From SYFY01 sp031385325 (GTDB taxonomy: Bacteria; Pseudomonadota; Gammaproteobacteria; Pseudomonadales; Azotimanducaceae), in NCBI GenBank assembly GCA_031385325.1, contig JANNBJ010000152.1:1-19336 (forward strand): 19,336 bases of DNA. The letters are read 5' to 3'. Both the position numbers and the translations under genes were made by a program. The notes beneath the pieces were generated by a model that made no database searches, was not told where the DNA came from, and saw nothing but the letters and a program-made list of their open reading frames with translations. Below, in pieces: positions 6,431 through 14,830 of the stretch (within the stretch, counting starts at the first letter, position 1; each line of letters starts with the position of its first letter).

Positions 6431-7276
6431 ATGAGCCATCTGCTGTACGACAAACACGAGCACATCGCCACCATCACGCTGAACCAGCCGGAAAAGCGCA
6501 ACGCGTACAGCCCGGAGATGGCGGTCAAGCTGACGCAATATCTGCGTGAGTGTGACCGTGACCCGGATGTGCGAGTGGTGATCATCACCGGAGCCGGGGA
6601 TGCGTTCTGCGTTGGTCTGGATCTCAACGATGTGCGCGAGCGAGGCACTGCCAATGCACCCAAGGACAACAACGGTCATCCGCCACAGCGGGTGCTGCGC
6701 ACCTATCCGTTTCAAATTTCCAAACCCGTGATCTGCGCAATCAACGGCGCAGCCGGTGGTTTTGGAGCGGCCTACCCCCTCACCTGCGACATCCGCCTTG
6801 CGGCCGAAGACGCTGTCATCGCGTTTTCGTTCGTGAAGTGGGGACTGATTCCCGAGATGGGGGCAACCTGGACCCTGCCACGTCTGATCGGCCTGGAAAA
6901 ATCCGCCGATCTGTTGCTGACCGGACGCAAGATCACCGGTCGTGAAGCTGCCGCGATGGGGCTGGTGCTGCGCGCGGTACCAAGGGCCGGATTGATGGAC
7001 GAGGCACGCAGGCTGGCAACCGAAATTGCCGTCGGCTCATCGACCACCGCGGTAGCTGTGGTCAAGCGCATGACCTGGGGCCGGCTGATGGATGAAGGCG
7101 AGTTGTATCGCGCCATCTACGAAGACGATGACGCCATTGCCTGGGCGATCAAAGGTCCTGATGCCGCCGAGGGCAACGCGTCGTTCTTTCAGAAACGACC
7201 CGCGCAATGGGTGGATGTCCACCCAGAGGATTTACCACTGTTCGGGCGCCGCAACGCCAATCCTTTCGGGAACTGA
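6431..7276 (+). CDS. Enoyl-CoA hydratase/isomerase (crotonase) family protein
   Basis: The protein has 281 residues, a normal crotonase length. Crotonase landmarks are in order: LNQPEKRNAYSPEM (residues 17-30), the CoA/oxyanion region GAGDAFCVGLDL (54-65), the second oxyanion loop INGAAGGFGAAYPLTCDI (104-121), and GLIPEMGATWTLPRLIG (138-154). E142 matches the second catalytic glutamate of rat hydratase (Glu164), while the position of Glu144 is A114, so simple hydration is doubtful and another crotonase reaction is possible. ATG 6431 is preceded by AAGGA at 6417-6421 with 9-base spacing, so the open frame back to 6356 is not used. Bases 6302-6430 hold no gene; a -10-like TATAAG lies at 6362. 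The gene converges on the alpha/beta hydrolase. The substrate is unknown; a role in fatty-acid or acyl-CoA breakdown is inference. Confidence 0.92.
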   Translation: MSHLLYDKHEHIATITLNQPEKRNAYSPEMAVKLTQYLRECDRDPDVRVVIITGAGDAFCVGLDLNDVRERGTANAPKDNNGHPPQRVLRTYPFQISKPVICAINGAAGGFGAAYPLTCDIRLAAEDAVIAFSFVKWGLIPEMGATWTLPRLIGLEKSADLLLTGRKITGREAAAMGLVLRAVPRAGLMDEARRLATEIAVGSSTTAVAVVKRMTWGRLMDEGELYRAIYEDDDAIAWAIKGPDAAEGNASFFQKRPAQWVDVHPEDLPLFGRRNANPFGN

Positions 7277-7288
7277 GCGGTCGCGCCG

Positions 7289-7457
7289 CTAGGAGCCTGC
7301 GCGGCAGAAGGCGGCGGTGCGAGGCGAGTGTCAATTCGAGTCCGATTTTTCGTTCGTTTGAGACGCGTAGTAGGTGCTACGCAACGAAAACGAACGGAAA
7401 AGCGGGCCATCGTTGCGCCGCCGCAGCCTGTCGAGCTTCTGCCGCGCAGACTCCTAG
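7289..7457. repeat. 169-bp nested inverted repeat between convergent genes
   Basis: The outer arms are 22 bp (7289-7310 and 7436-7457, one mismatch), beginning CTAGGAG and ending CTCCTAG. Inside them GCGGCGG near 7311 pairs with CCGCCGC near 7418. TTTTCGTTCGTTT (7347-7359) pairs with AAACGAACGGAAAA (7388-7401, one inserted G). The centre is a perfect GCGTAG-TAGGTG-CTACGC hairpin (7365-7382). The whole element can fold as one long interrupted stem. Its place between two 3' ends suggests a two-way terminator or a REPIN/MITE-like repeat. It has no coding content. Confidence 0.8.
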
Positions 7458-7483
7458 CTCGTGTTATTCAAGAATTACGCGGG

Positions 7484-8422
7484 CTAACGGGGTGCCAGTG
7501 CTCGGCCGAGTGCGGCCAGATGATCGGCCGCAAATCGTTTGCTGACACCGGCATCCGCAACCTGTTGAAAGCCGTGACAAGCGCCCGGGTACAACACCAG
7601 TTCCGCCGCGACACCTGCGGCCAGCAACCGCTGCGCATAGGCAATGTTCTCATCGCGGAACAAATCCAGCGCGGCAGTGGAAATCCACGCTGGTGGCAAC
7701 CCGGCGTAGTTCTCCACCCGTGCGGGTACTTGTGGCGCACGCGCTGGAGCCGTACCCAGATAGCGGCTCCAGCCGTATTGGTTGCTCTCCCGTGTCCACA
7801 CAAATTCGCCCACCAGCGGATCACCGGGATGCGCGGCAGAACCCGTCAGGTTATCCAGCATGGGATACGTCAGGTGTTGATGGCAGATGGCGTATTTTCC
7901 GGCATCACGCGCCTTGATCGCGAGCGCCGCCGCCAGACCACCGCCGGCACTTTCACCACCAACGGCGATACGTGAATGATCCACGCCAAGCGCTGCGGCG
8001 TTGTCGTGCAGCCAGGCCAATCCCGCATAACAGTCGTCTAACGGTTTGGGAATGGAGTGTTCCGGCGCCAACCGGTAGGACACCGCCACCACCACTGCAT
8101 TGAGCCGGGCGCAGATCTGCAGATTTGTGATGTCCGCCTGCCTGGGCGAGCCAAGGATGTAGCCGCCGCCGTGCACATGCACATATCCGGCACGATGTTT
8201 GGCCACACCCGACGGGATGTAGAGCAGGCATGGAATCTGTGTGCCATCTGCGCTGGTAACCGTAATCTCCGAGCGCTGCACCTGGTGTCGTTCAGCATCC
8301 CCCATGATCTCGCGCACTTTCAGCAATTCCCGCAGCTTCGGCATCCCCTCATCTCTGAACGACAGGGTGGGCAGTTCGAGTATGGAGTGCAGCTCAGGGT
8401 CGAGCAGATGTCTGGTGCTCAC
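7484..8422 (-). CDS. Alpha/beta hydrolase, hormone-sensitive-lipase type esterase
   Basis: The protein has 312 residues, the usual size of bacterial HSL-family (family IV) carboxylesterases. The oxyanion-hole motif HGGGY is at 84-88, the nucleophile S158 is in GESAGG, the acid is probably D253 (ALDLFRDEN) and the base H283 (GACHGF). There is no signal peptide or membrane helix, so it should be cytoplasmic, acting on short acyl esters. The start is a GTG at 8422 with a strong GAGGAGAGGA sequence six bases upstream. It lies alone on the - strand; its 3' end faces the crotonase gene across the nested inverted repeat, and its upstream region is the palindrome-rich block. The natural substrate cannot be told. 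Confidence 0.93.
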   Translation of the reverse strand: MSTRHLLDPELHSILELPTLSFRDEGMPKLRELLKVREIMGDAERHQVQRSEITVTSADGTQIPCLLYIPSGVAKHRAGYVHVHGGGYILGSPRQADITNLQICARLNAVVVAVSYRLAPEHSIPKPLDDCYAGLAWLHDNAAALGVDHSRIAVGGESAGGGLAAALAIKARDAGKYAICHQHLTYPMLDNLTGSAAHPGDPLVGEFVWTRESNQYGWSRYLGTAPARAPQVPARVENYAGLPPAWISTAALDLFRDENIAYAQRLLAAGVAAELVLYPGACHGFQQVADAGVSKRFAADHLAALGRALAPR

Positions 8423-8469
8423 GTTTGTCCTCTCCTCGGGTGACTGAAGGCGTCAGAATATCTTAGGTA

Positions 8470-8648
8470 AATCTGATTAATTCGCTCCTGCGAATGAATC
8501 AAGTCCAAGCACTTCGCTGCAGCGAAGTGCGGAGGTCGGAGCCTGGACAGCTCATCGCCCTGTCTTTTGCAAAGAGGCCCTGCGTTTCACGCATGAAAAA
8601 TGGTGGTGCATCCCTGCACCACGCGGGAAAATCTGATTAATCAGACTT
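8470..8648. repeat. Palindrome-dense intergenic element
   Basis: Gene-free block between the hydrolase and the SDR. Its structures are: a hairpin at 8475-8500 (11-bp stem, one mismatch, loop TCCT); a perfect 22-bp palindrome at 8509-8530 (CACTTCGCTGCAGCGAAGTG at its core); TGCGT-TTC-ACGCA at 8581-8593; GTGGTGCA-TCCC-TGCACCAC at 8603-8622; and TCTGATTAATCAGA at 8632-8645. The word ATCTGATTAA occurs at both ends (8471 and 8631). The dense folding and matched ends suggest a MITE/REPIN-type repeat. No promoter for the hydrolase is evident in it. Confidence 0.7.
8628..8648 (-). terminator. Possible terminator of the SDR gene
   Basis: Read on the - strand, the palindrome TCTGATTAATCAGA (5-bp stem, TTAA loop) is followed directly by TTTTCC, and it starts 56 bases after the SDR stop codon. 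The short AT-rich stem makes it a weak candidate. It also forms the end of the palindrome-dense element, so the position may be coincidental. Confidence 0.35.
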
Positions 8649-8700
8649 TTCCTTACCGGGGTTGAGAGTGTGTTGCGGGTACAACGATCAAAGCTCCTTA

Positions 8701-9576
8701 CTAAGCAGGACTGATATCCACCCCAAAATGCTTTTCAAACGCGGCGTAATAGTCCGCATCCTCCTCAACAGCTCCCAACGCTGCCCACGCGGTATCGCCC
8801 ATGGCATGTCGACCAGCAATCATGCTGGCACCACCCCAGCTTGACGCATATCGCAGCTTTGGCTGACTGGTTGTAATCGCCTCGTGTATCAACCGGCCCA
8901 CTTCCATCGGATCGGTCGCCTCAGAGATGCCCCGCGCGTAAAACTGGAACATGCGCCGATAGGCCGCTGCATACGCACCTGAGCCCTCGGGATGATCCGT
9001 GTTCTTGGCGAAGATCGCAGATTTGGTAACACCGGGCTCAATGATCGCGACACGAATTCCGAACGGCGCCACTTCCTGGGCGAGACCTTCGCTCATGCCC
9101 TCGAGCGCCCACTTTGATGTGACATAGGGTTGCTGGGCGATGGCCGCAACACGCCCGACCACGGACGAGACGTTGATGATGGAGCCACTGCGACGCTCCC
9201 GCATCTGCGGTAATACCGCCTGAATACATCGCACTGCGCCGTAGAAGTTGACGTTCATTGTCTCCTCGTACAACGAGATAGGACACTCCTCGGTGACGGC
9301 GTTGCCACCGATGCCGGCGTTATTCACAAGATGGTCAACACGTCCAGCTTCGCCAAGAATGCGATTGAACCCTTCTTTCACCGACGCATCATCAGCCACA
9401 TCCAGTTCAACCAGTTCGATGGCCACACCGGCCTGCGCCGCCATGCCCTTGAGTTTTTCAGCCTTGGCGAGAATCCGAACCGTGCCATAGACCTGGTGCC
9501 CCTGTGCGGCCAGCACAATGGCGGTGGCACGTCCGATGCCTGAATTAGCTCCGGTGACAACGCTCACAGGCTTCAT
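8701..9576 (-). CDS. Classical short-chain dehydrogenase/reductase
   Basis: The protein has 291 residues. The nucleotide-binding motif TGANSGIG is at 8-15, with D59 (ELDVADD), the NNAG strand at 85-88, N110 (NVNFYG), S138 (INVSSVVG) and the catalytic Y151-x3-K155 pair. PG at 181-182 and a substrate-loop region follow, as in classical SDRs. R34 (TVRI) after the second strand weakly favours NADP(H). Start ATG 9576 has GGAG six bases upstream. It follows nuoN by 28 bases on the same strand, so read-through from the complex I operon is likely, though it is not a complex I subunit. It is slightly longer than the typical 250 residues owing to a C-terminal extension from ~255 on. Substrate unknown. 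Confidence 0.93.
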   Translation of the reverse strand: MKPVSVVTGANSGIGRATAIVLAAQGHQVYGTVRILAKAEKLKGMAAQAGVAIELVELDVADDASVKEGFNRILGEAGRVDHLVNNAGIGGNAVTEECPISLYEETMNVNFYGAVRCIQAVLPQMRERRSGSIINVSSVVGRVAAIAQQPYVTSKWALEGMSEGLAQEVAPFGIRVAIIEPGVTKSAIFAKNTDHPEGSGAYAAAYRRMFQFYARGISEATDPMEVGRLIHEAITTSQPKLRYASSWGGASMIAGRHAMGDTAWAALGAVEEDADYYAAFEKHFGVDISPA

Positions 9577-9604
9577 TTTTCACTCCAGTCGGGAAAGATC
9601 GGTG

Positions 9605-11077
9605 TCACGGTAACACCGTCTGCCGCGCTATCGTAAACAGGGATTCCGGGAACACGCCGAACCAGATCGTCGTGATGGCCAACACCAACAACATCACTGC
9701 GTTGATCGTGCGAAGCCAGTTGCCGACAACGGCTTCGTCTCGTGCGTCTGTGTCTCCACCATCCACCTCTGGCCCACGGCCGTCCAGCATTACACTGATG
9801 ATCCGCAGGTAGTAGAACACACCAATGGCACTGGCGAGGACCACACCGCCAACCAGCCACCAGTGAGCTGCCTGTACCGCCACGGTGAGTATCACCAGTT
9901 TGCCGATGAAGCCGGCCGTCAGCGGAATACCGGCGAGCGAGAGTAACATCGTGATCAACACAGCCGCGGCAAACGGCTGACGTCTGAACAACCCGCGATA
10001 CTGCTCAAGATTCTCGAAATCGAGTTGTCCCAGTGGACTCGACAACAGTGTCATGACACCGAACATGCCCAGCGAGGCGATGATGTATCCAATCAGATAG
10101 ACACCCGCAGCTCGGGCGGCCTCGTCACCAGGCAGCACCAGCGTTATGGCCAGAAAACCGAAGTTGGCAATGGATGAATACGCAAGCAGTCGCTTCAGGT
10201 TCGTCTGGTTGATGGCCAGCAGGCTGCCCACCAGCATCGACGCAAGCGCAAGGGCAAACACCACGGTCGGAATCAAGGGCGAAGCACTGGCAACACCCGA
10301 GTGCAGAAGGCGTAACGCAACCACAAAGGCGCCGAGCTTGACGACCGTCGAAAGGTACGCAGTCACCGGCAACGGCGCCGCTTCATAAACGTCGGCAGTC
10401 CACTGGTGAAAAGGTACCAACGACAGCTTGAAGGCGATCCCCGCCATTATCATGAGCGCACCCGTCGTCACCAGGAGTGAGCCAGACCCCGCACTCGCGA
10501 GCGCCGTCGCAAGTGCGTTGAGATCGAGGCGGCCAAGCTCTGCATAGATCAGCGCGACACCGAACAACAAGGTCGCCGTGGCAGCGGCTGACAGCACCAG
10601 GTATTTGATGCCCCCTTCGATCGAACGTGTGCGATCGATGGTGTAAGCAACGCCGCCGACCATCGGCAGGCTCAGCAGTTCCAGACCCAGCAATATCGTT
10701 GCCGCATGGTTGGCGGCGGCAAGGGTGAGCGCGCCGACCGTTGCAACGCCCAGCAAAAGGTAGAGTTCTTCGCGATGGTCACGGTAGCTCTCAAAGTAAG
10801 CAGGGCACAACATCAACACGCCCAGCGTCGTGACCAGAATCATCGCCATCGCAAAACGGGCGAGACCGTCGATCTCGATCAACCCGGTGACCGCAACCGA
10901 TCCCGGATCAGCACCGAACCATGCCGGTGCAAGGCTTGCCAGCGCCAGGCTGATCCCCATCATGGTGAGCGCTGCAGTCACTCGATGACTACGCCGAATG
11001 GAGATTCCAATCATCACCGCCACCACCGTGCCCGTGGTGATCAGCAGGGGCAACATGGCCAATACCTGCGCGTTCAC
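9605..11077 (-). CDS. nuoN: NADH-quinone oxidoreductase subunit N
   Basis: This is one of the three antiporter-like, proton-pumping membrane subunits of complex I. It has 490 residues, hydrophobic throughout, matching the ~14-helix family. Key charged residues sit almost at E. coli positions: E133 (GLELLSLP), K217 (AFKLSLVPFHQWTADVYE), K247 (VVKLGA) and K393 (IGKLVIL). The start is GTG 11077, overlapping the nuoM stop by four bases (GTGA), so translation is probably coupled. It is the last nuo gene; the SDR follows after 28 bases. All residues expected for function are present. Confidence 0.96.
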   Translation of the reverse strand: MNAQVLAMLPLLITTGTVVAVMIGISIRRSHRVTAALTMMGISLALASLAPAWFGADPGSVAVTGLIEIDGLARFAMAMILVTTLGVLMLCPAYFESYRDHREELYLLLGVATVGALTLAAANHAATILLGLELLSLPMVGGVAYTIDRTRSIEGGIKYLVLSAAATATLLFGVALIYAELGRLDLNALATALASAGSGSLLVTTGALMIMAGIAFKLSLVPFHQWTADVYEAAPLPVTAYLSTVVKLGAFVVALRLLHSGVASASPLIPTVVFALALASMLVGSLLAINQTNLKRLLAYSSIANFGFLAITLVLPGDEAARAAGVYLIGYIIASLGMFGVMTLLSSPLGQLDFENLEQYRGLFRRQPFAAAVLITMLLSLAGIPLTAGFIGKLVILTVAVQAAHWWLVGGVVLASAIGVFYYLRIISVMLDGRGPEVDGGDTDARDEAVVGNWLRTINAVMLLVLAITTIWFGVFPESLFTIARQTVLP

Positions 11078-12633
11078 GGTGACACTCCGCCGGCATACAG
11101 CGCATCAAATGCGTGTATCGAAGCGCTCGCTGTGTCGATCACCGGTTGCGGGTACAACCCAAGCCCAACGAGCAGGATCAGGAGCGACACCACAATGGTC
11201 AGCTCGCGCCATGACAGATCCACGGGGCTGGGCGACGGATTGTTCGTGCTCGCACGCAAGGGTCCGTGCAGCGTTCGTTGCACCATGATCAGCGAATAGA
11301 GCACCGAGAGGATCAATCCCACCGATGCGGTGATCGCAATCAGTGGCGCCACAGAGAAGGCACCGGAGAGGATCAGGAACTCGCCGACAAAATTGCCAAG
11401 CCCCGGCAGACCCAGTGTGGCCAGCGCGAAGAACATGAACAGTCGCGGCAGATTCGACATTGGCGTCGACAAACCACCCAACTGACGCATGTCTCGCGTG
11501 CCGTACCGTTCATGGATTTCGCCGCACAGAATGAACAAGGCAGCTGCAGACAGACCATGGGCGATCATCTGTACCACCACGCCGATCAGCGCCTGTTCTG
11601 TCCCGGCATAAATACCGATCAGCACAAACCCCATGTGGCTGATGCCCGTATAGGCAATCAGACGCTTGATGTCAGCTTGGGAAAACGCAACGACAGCGCC
11701 GTAGACAACGCCTGCTACACCCATCCACATGGCAACGGGCGCGATCTCGAGCGATGCATTCGGAAACAGCGGAATACCGAAGCGCAACAGGCCATAGGCC
11801 GCAGTCTTCAGCAACAGCCCGGCAACATCCGCCGCTCCGGATGCCGGCGCGCTGGCATGTGCATCCGGCAACCAGCCGTGCAGTGGCACCATCGGCATCT
11901 TCACCGCGAAGGCGATGAAAAAACCAAGCATCAGAAACCATTCGACCGATGCCTCCATGGGCGTGTCGAGCAGGTCGTGATAGTCGAACGACAAAAGACC
12001 CGTGCTCTGACTGTGGACAAATACCAGCCCGAGAATCGAGACCAGCAACAGCAATCCTGAAGCCTGGGTGTAGATGACAAACTTCACTGCTGCGTGTTGC
12101 CGCGACTTGCCACCGGGCGGGTTGTAACCCCGGAGCGCAATCAGGAAGTACATCGGCACCAGCATCATTTCCCAGAAGAAAAAGAACAGCAGCAGATCCA
12201 GCGCGAGGAAAACACCGATGACACCCACCAGATTCCAGAGCAGATTCAGATGGAAAAACCCTGGATCTGCATCGGTATCGCGCCACGCACTGGCAACGGC
12301 CAGGACACCGAGCAGGTTCGCCAGCACGATCATCAGGATCGACAGCCCGTCCAGGCCGAGGTGGAAACTCGCACCGATTGCGGGGATCCACTGGGCTCGA
12401 TATTCAAGTGTCCACTGTGGCACTGCGTCGGCTGGCGCTGAGTCGGCTGCCGCTGCAAAACCTGCGCCGGTCAATGAAAAGTCCTGCGTCAGCCAGAGCC
12501 ACAACGACAGGCCAAGGCCGATCAACAGAGTCAGTAGCGCCAGCCAGCGCGGTGCGACACTGGACCATCGCCCACTTTGCCAGCTCATTGCACCGCCCAG
12601 CAGCGGGATGAGAATCAACCAGACGAGGGTCAT
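11074..12633 (-). CDS. nuoM: NADH-quinone oxidoreductase subunit M
   Basis: Antiporter-like membrane subunit of complex I, 519 residues. The proton-channel residues are E155 (FFFWEMMLVPMY), K245 (AVKMPMVPLHGWLPDAH) and K276 (GLLLKTAAYG), matching E. coli E144, K234 and K265 with a constant offset of 11. The offset comes from a small insertion near residues 57-80 (an Ala/Asp-rich stretch before QWTLEY). Start ATG 12633 lies 10 bases after the nuoL stop with only a weak SD, so it probably depends on coupling to nuoL. The end overlaps the nuoN start. Confidence 0.96.
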   Translation of the reverse strand: MTLVWLILIPLLGGAMSWQSGRWSSVAPRWLALLTLLIGLGLSLWLWLTQDFSLTGAGFAAAADSAPADAVPQWTLEYRAQWIPAIGASFHLGLDGLSILMIVLANLLGVLAVASAWRDTDADPGFFHLNLLWNLVGVIGVFLALDLLLFFFFWEMMLVPMYFLIALRGYNPPGGKSRQHAAVKFVIYTQASGLLLLVSILGLVFVHSQSTGLLSFDYHDLLDTPMEASVEWFLMLGFFIAFAVKMPMVPLHGWLPDAHASAPASGAADVAGLLLKTAAYGLLRFGIPLFPNASLEIAPVAMWMGVAGVVYGAVVAFSQADIKRLIAYTGISHMGFVLIGIYAGTEQALIGVVVQMIAHGLSAAALFILCGEIHERYGTRDMRQLGGLSTPMSNLPRLFMFFALATLGLPGLGNFVGEFLILSGAFSVAPLIAITASVGLILSVLYSLIMVQRTLHGPLRASTNNPSPSPVDLSWRELTIVVSLLILLVGLGLYPQPVIDTASASIHAFDALYAGGVSP

Positions 12634-12643
12634 GAATTAGTGC

Positions 12644-14509
12644 TCATGTGAACAAGACCATGCCAAGCAGCACGCACAATCCGATCGCGGAGACTGCAGC
12701 GAAACCTCGCAGGTTGCCGTTCTGTGTGAGCGATAGCGTCGAGCCCAGACCACGCAGACCGAGCGGAATGACGCCAATGATCTGGTCGAGGATGTCGTTT
12801 CGGTTCATTTGCGCCAGCCAGACAAAGGGGCGCACAAACAACAGGCCATAGAGTGCGTCAAAGCCCCAGGCGTTGCGCCACAGCCTGCCGATTGTGCCGG
12901 TTAACCCGTTGGCCGCCATCGCTGCGGGAAGGTGTGGCAATCGCAGGAACAGCATCCACGCCAGCGCGATGCCAGCCAGTGAAACAACCACCGGAAGATA
13001 CTCAATCACGAGGCTGTCGGCGCTCATCGCAACCGGTTCGGCAAACAGGCCATCCAGCGGTAGATGAATGTAGCCGCCGAGCAGGGACATCACGAGCAAC
13101 ACCGCTAGCGGAATGTGATGACTGAGCGACTGTGTCGATGGTGCTGGACTGGCATGCACATCGGTCGTGTGGTGCGATCGCTCCGGTCCGAAGAAAACTA
13201 CGAAGATCAGTCGGAAGCTGTACAGCGAGGTCAGAAAGGCGCCGACGAGCCCCGCCATCCACAAACCATGATGACCACTCAGATAAGCCTGATACAGGAT
13301 CTCGTCTTTGGAAAAGTAGCCCGCCGTGAACGGAAAGGCGACCAGTGCCAGGCTGCCCGTCAACATGCACACAAACACAAATGGCAGGCGCGTCCGCAGG
13401 CCACCCATCCTGAAGATATCCTGTTCATGGTGCATGGCCAGAATCACCGAGCCCGCTGACAGGAACAGGAGTGCCTTGAAAAAGGCATGCGTCACCAGAT
13501 GAAACATTGCTCCGTCAAACGCACCGACGCCTTCGGCAAGAAACATGTAACCGATCTGGCTCATCGTCGAGTAGGCCAGAATCCGCTTGATATCGGTCTG
13601 CATCAGCGCCGTAAAACCAGCCAGCAACAACGTGATCGCGCCAACCGTCCCGACGCAGGCGAGCGCAAAGGGTGACAACACGTACAGCGGTTCGAAACGG
13701 GCGATGAGGTAGACACCGGCAGTGACCATGGTCGCTGCGTGAATCAGTGCCGAGACCGGGGTCGGTCCGGCCATCGCATCGGGCAGCCAGGTCTGCAAAG
13801 GCAGTTGTGCAGATTTACCAACCGCGCCACCCAGCAACAGCAGGCAGGCGAACGTGGCAGTCTGATTGCCTGTTATCCAGGCCTGAGGTGCTGCCTGCAG
13901 AATCGTCTCGATGTGCAACGTGCCGAATTCACGGTACAGGATGAAGAGGCCGACCATCATCAACGTATCGCCAACACGCGTGACGATGAAGGCCTTGCGT
14001 GCTGCCGCGCCATTCGCGGGATCCTTGTACCAGAATCCGATCAGCAGATAGCTACAGACACCAACACCTTCCCAACCGAAGTACAGAAACAGCAAGTCGT
14101 CGGCCAGCACGAGAAACAGCATGCTGGCGACAAACAGGTTCATGTACGAAAAAAATCGGGCATAACCCTCATCGCCGCGCATGTACCACGACGCATACAG
14201 GTGAATGAAAAAGCCAACCCCGGTGACCACACCGAGCATGACCAGTGACAAGGCATCCAGTTTCAGGGTGAAAGTCGGCGCGAAACTGCCGACCTGCATC
14301 CACGTCCACAGCGATTCCGAATACACACCGCCAGTTACCGGATCGGCAAGAAATTGATAACCGATGATCATGGTCAGGAATGCCGATACACCAATGCTGC
14401 CAACACCGATGAGTGCGACGACAGTCTCCGAGAGGTGCTCGCGGGCGATCGAAAGCACAACAAACGCCATCAGGGGTGCAAGACAAATGAAGGTAAGCAG
14501 ATGGGTCAC
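12644..14509 (-). CDS. nuoL: NADH-quinone oxidoreductase subunit L
   Basis: Largest antiporter-like subunit of complex I, at the distal tip of the membrane arm, 621 residues (E. coli 613). Visible signatures are E147 (YFGWEGVGVCSYLLIGFWY), D181 (RVGDTLMMVG), K232 (GKSAQLPLQTWLPDAM) and H257 (SALIHAATMV), an offset of about three from E. coli. The C-terminal ~120 residues contain the linker to the lateral helix typical of NuoL. Start is GTG 14509, three bases after the nuoK stop, with AAGGG about 8 bases upstream inside the end of nuoK. Membrane protein with an estimated 16 helices, by family. Confidence 0.96.
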   Translation of the reverse strand: MTHLLTFICLAPLMAFVVLSIAREHLSETVVALIGVGSIGVSAFLTMIIGYQFLADPVTGGVYSESLWTWMQVGSFAPTFTLKLDALSLVMLGVVTGVGFFIHLYASWYMRGDEGYARFFSYMNLFVASMLFLVLADDLLFLYFGWEGVGVCSYLLIGFWYKDPANGAAARKAFIVTRVGDTLMMVGLFILYREFGTLHIETILQAAPQAWITGNQTATFACLLLLGGAVGKSAQLPLQTWLPDAMAGPTPVSALIHAATMVTAGVYLIARFEPLYVLSPFALACVGTVGAITLLLAGFTALMQTDIKRILAYSTMSQIGYMFLAEGVGAFDGAMFHLVTHAFFKALLFLSAGSVILAMHHEQDIFRMGGLRTRLPFVFVCMLTGSLALVAFPFTAGYFSKDEILYQAYLSGHHGLWMAGLVGAFLTSLYSFRLIFVVFFGPERSHHTTDVHASPAPSTQSLSHHIPLAVLLVMSLLGGYIHLPLDGLFAEPVAMSADSLVIEYLPVVVSLAGIALAWMLFLRLPHLPAAMAANGLTGTIGRLWRNAWGFDALYGLLFVRPFVWLAQMNRNDILDQIIGVIPLGLRGLGSTLSLTQNGNLRGFAAVSAIGLCVLLGMVLFT

Positions 14510-14512
14510 GCG

Positions 14513-14830
14513 TCAACCCTTCATCGCGGAGGCCGCGTCGACGTCAAGCGTTCTGAAACGACGGGCAAATTGAATGACGAGGGCAAGTGCAATGCAGGCC
14601 TCGGTGGCCTGCAGCGTGAGCACGAGCACGAACATGACCTGGCCATCCGGCAAGCCCCAGCGCGCTCCAGCCACCACAAACGCCAGCGCCGTGGCGTTCA
14701 TCATGATTTCAGCCGACATCAGGATGAAAAGCAGATTGCGCCGCATGACGACACCGGCCAGACCAAGGGCAAACAGCGCAGCGGCTAGCAGCAATCCGTG
14801 TTCGAGTGGTATGGAGGTCATGACGTTCAT
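14513..14830 (-). CDS. nuoK: NADH-quinone oxidoreductase subunit K
   Basis: Small three-helix membrane subunit of complex I. The two essential membrane glutamates are E41 (LMSAEIMMNA) and E77 (LQATEACIALAL), equal to E. coli E36 and E72. The ATG at 14830 overlaps the nuoJ stop as ATGA and gives 105 residues. A second in-frame ATG at 14821 gives the more usual family beginning (MTSIPLEHG, 102 residues), and either could be used. The SD is weak, so coupling to nuoJ is likely. Confidence 0.95.
   Translation of the reverse strand: MNVMTSIPLEHGLLLAAALFALGLAGVVMRRNLLFILMSAEIMMNATALAFVVAGARWGLPDGQVMFVLVLTLQATEACIALALVIQFARRFRTLDVDAASAMKG

Noticed and set aside
7328..7975. 215-residue + strand open frame opposite the hydrolase
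   Set aside because: It begins inside the inverted repeat and continues antisense to the hydrolase motifs; treated as a shadow.
11266..12060. 264-residue + strand open frame across nuoM
   Set aside because: His/Gln/Arg-rich shadow of a transmembrane gene; no family resemblance.
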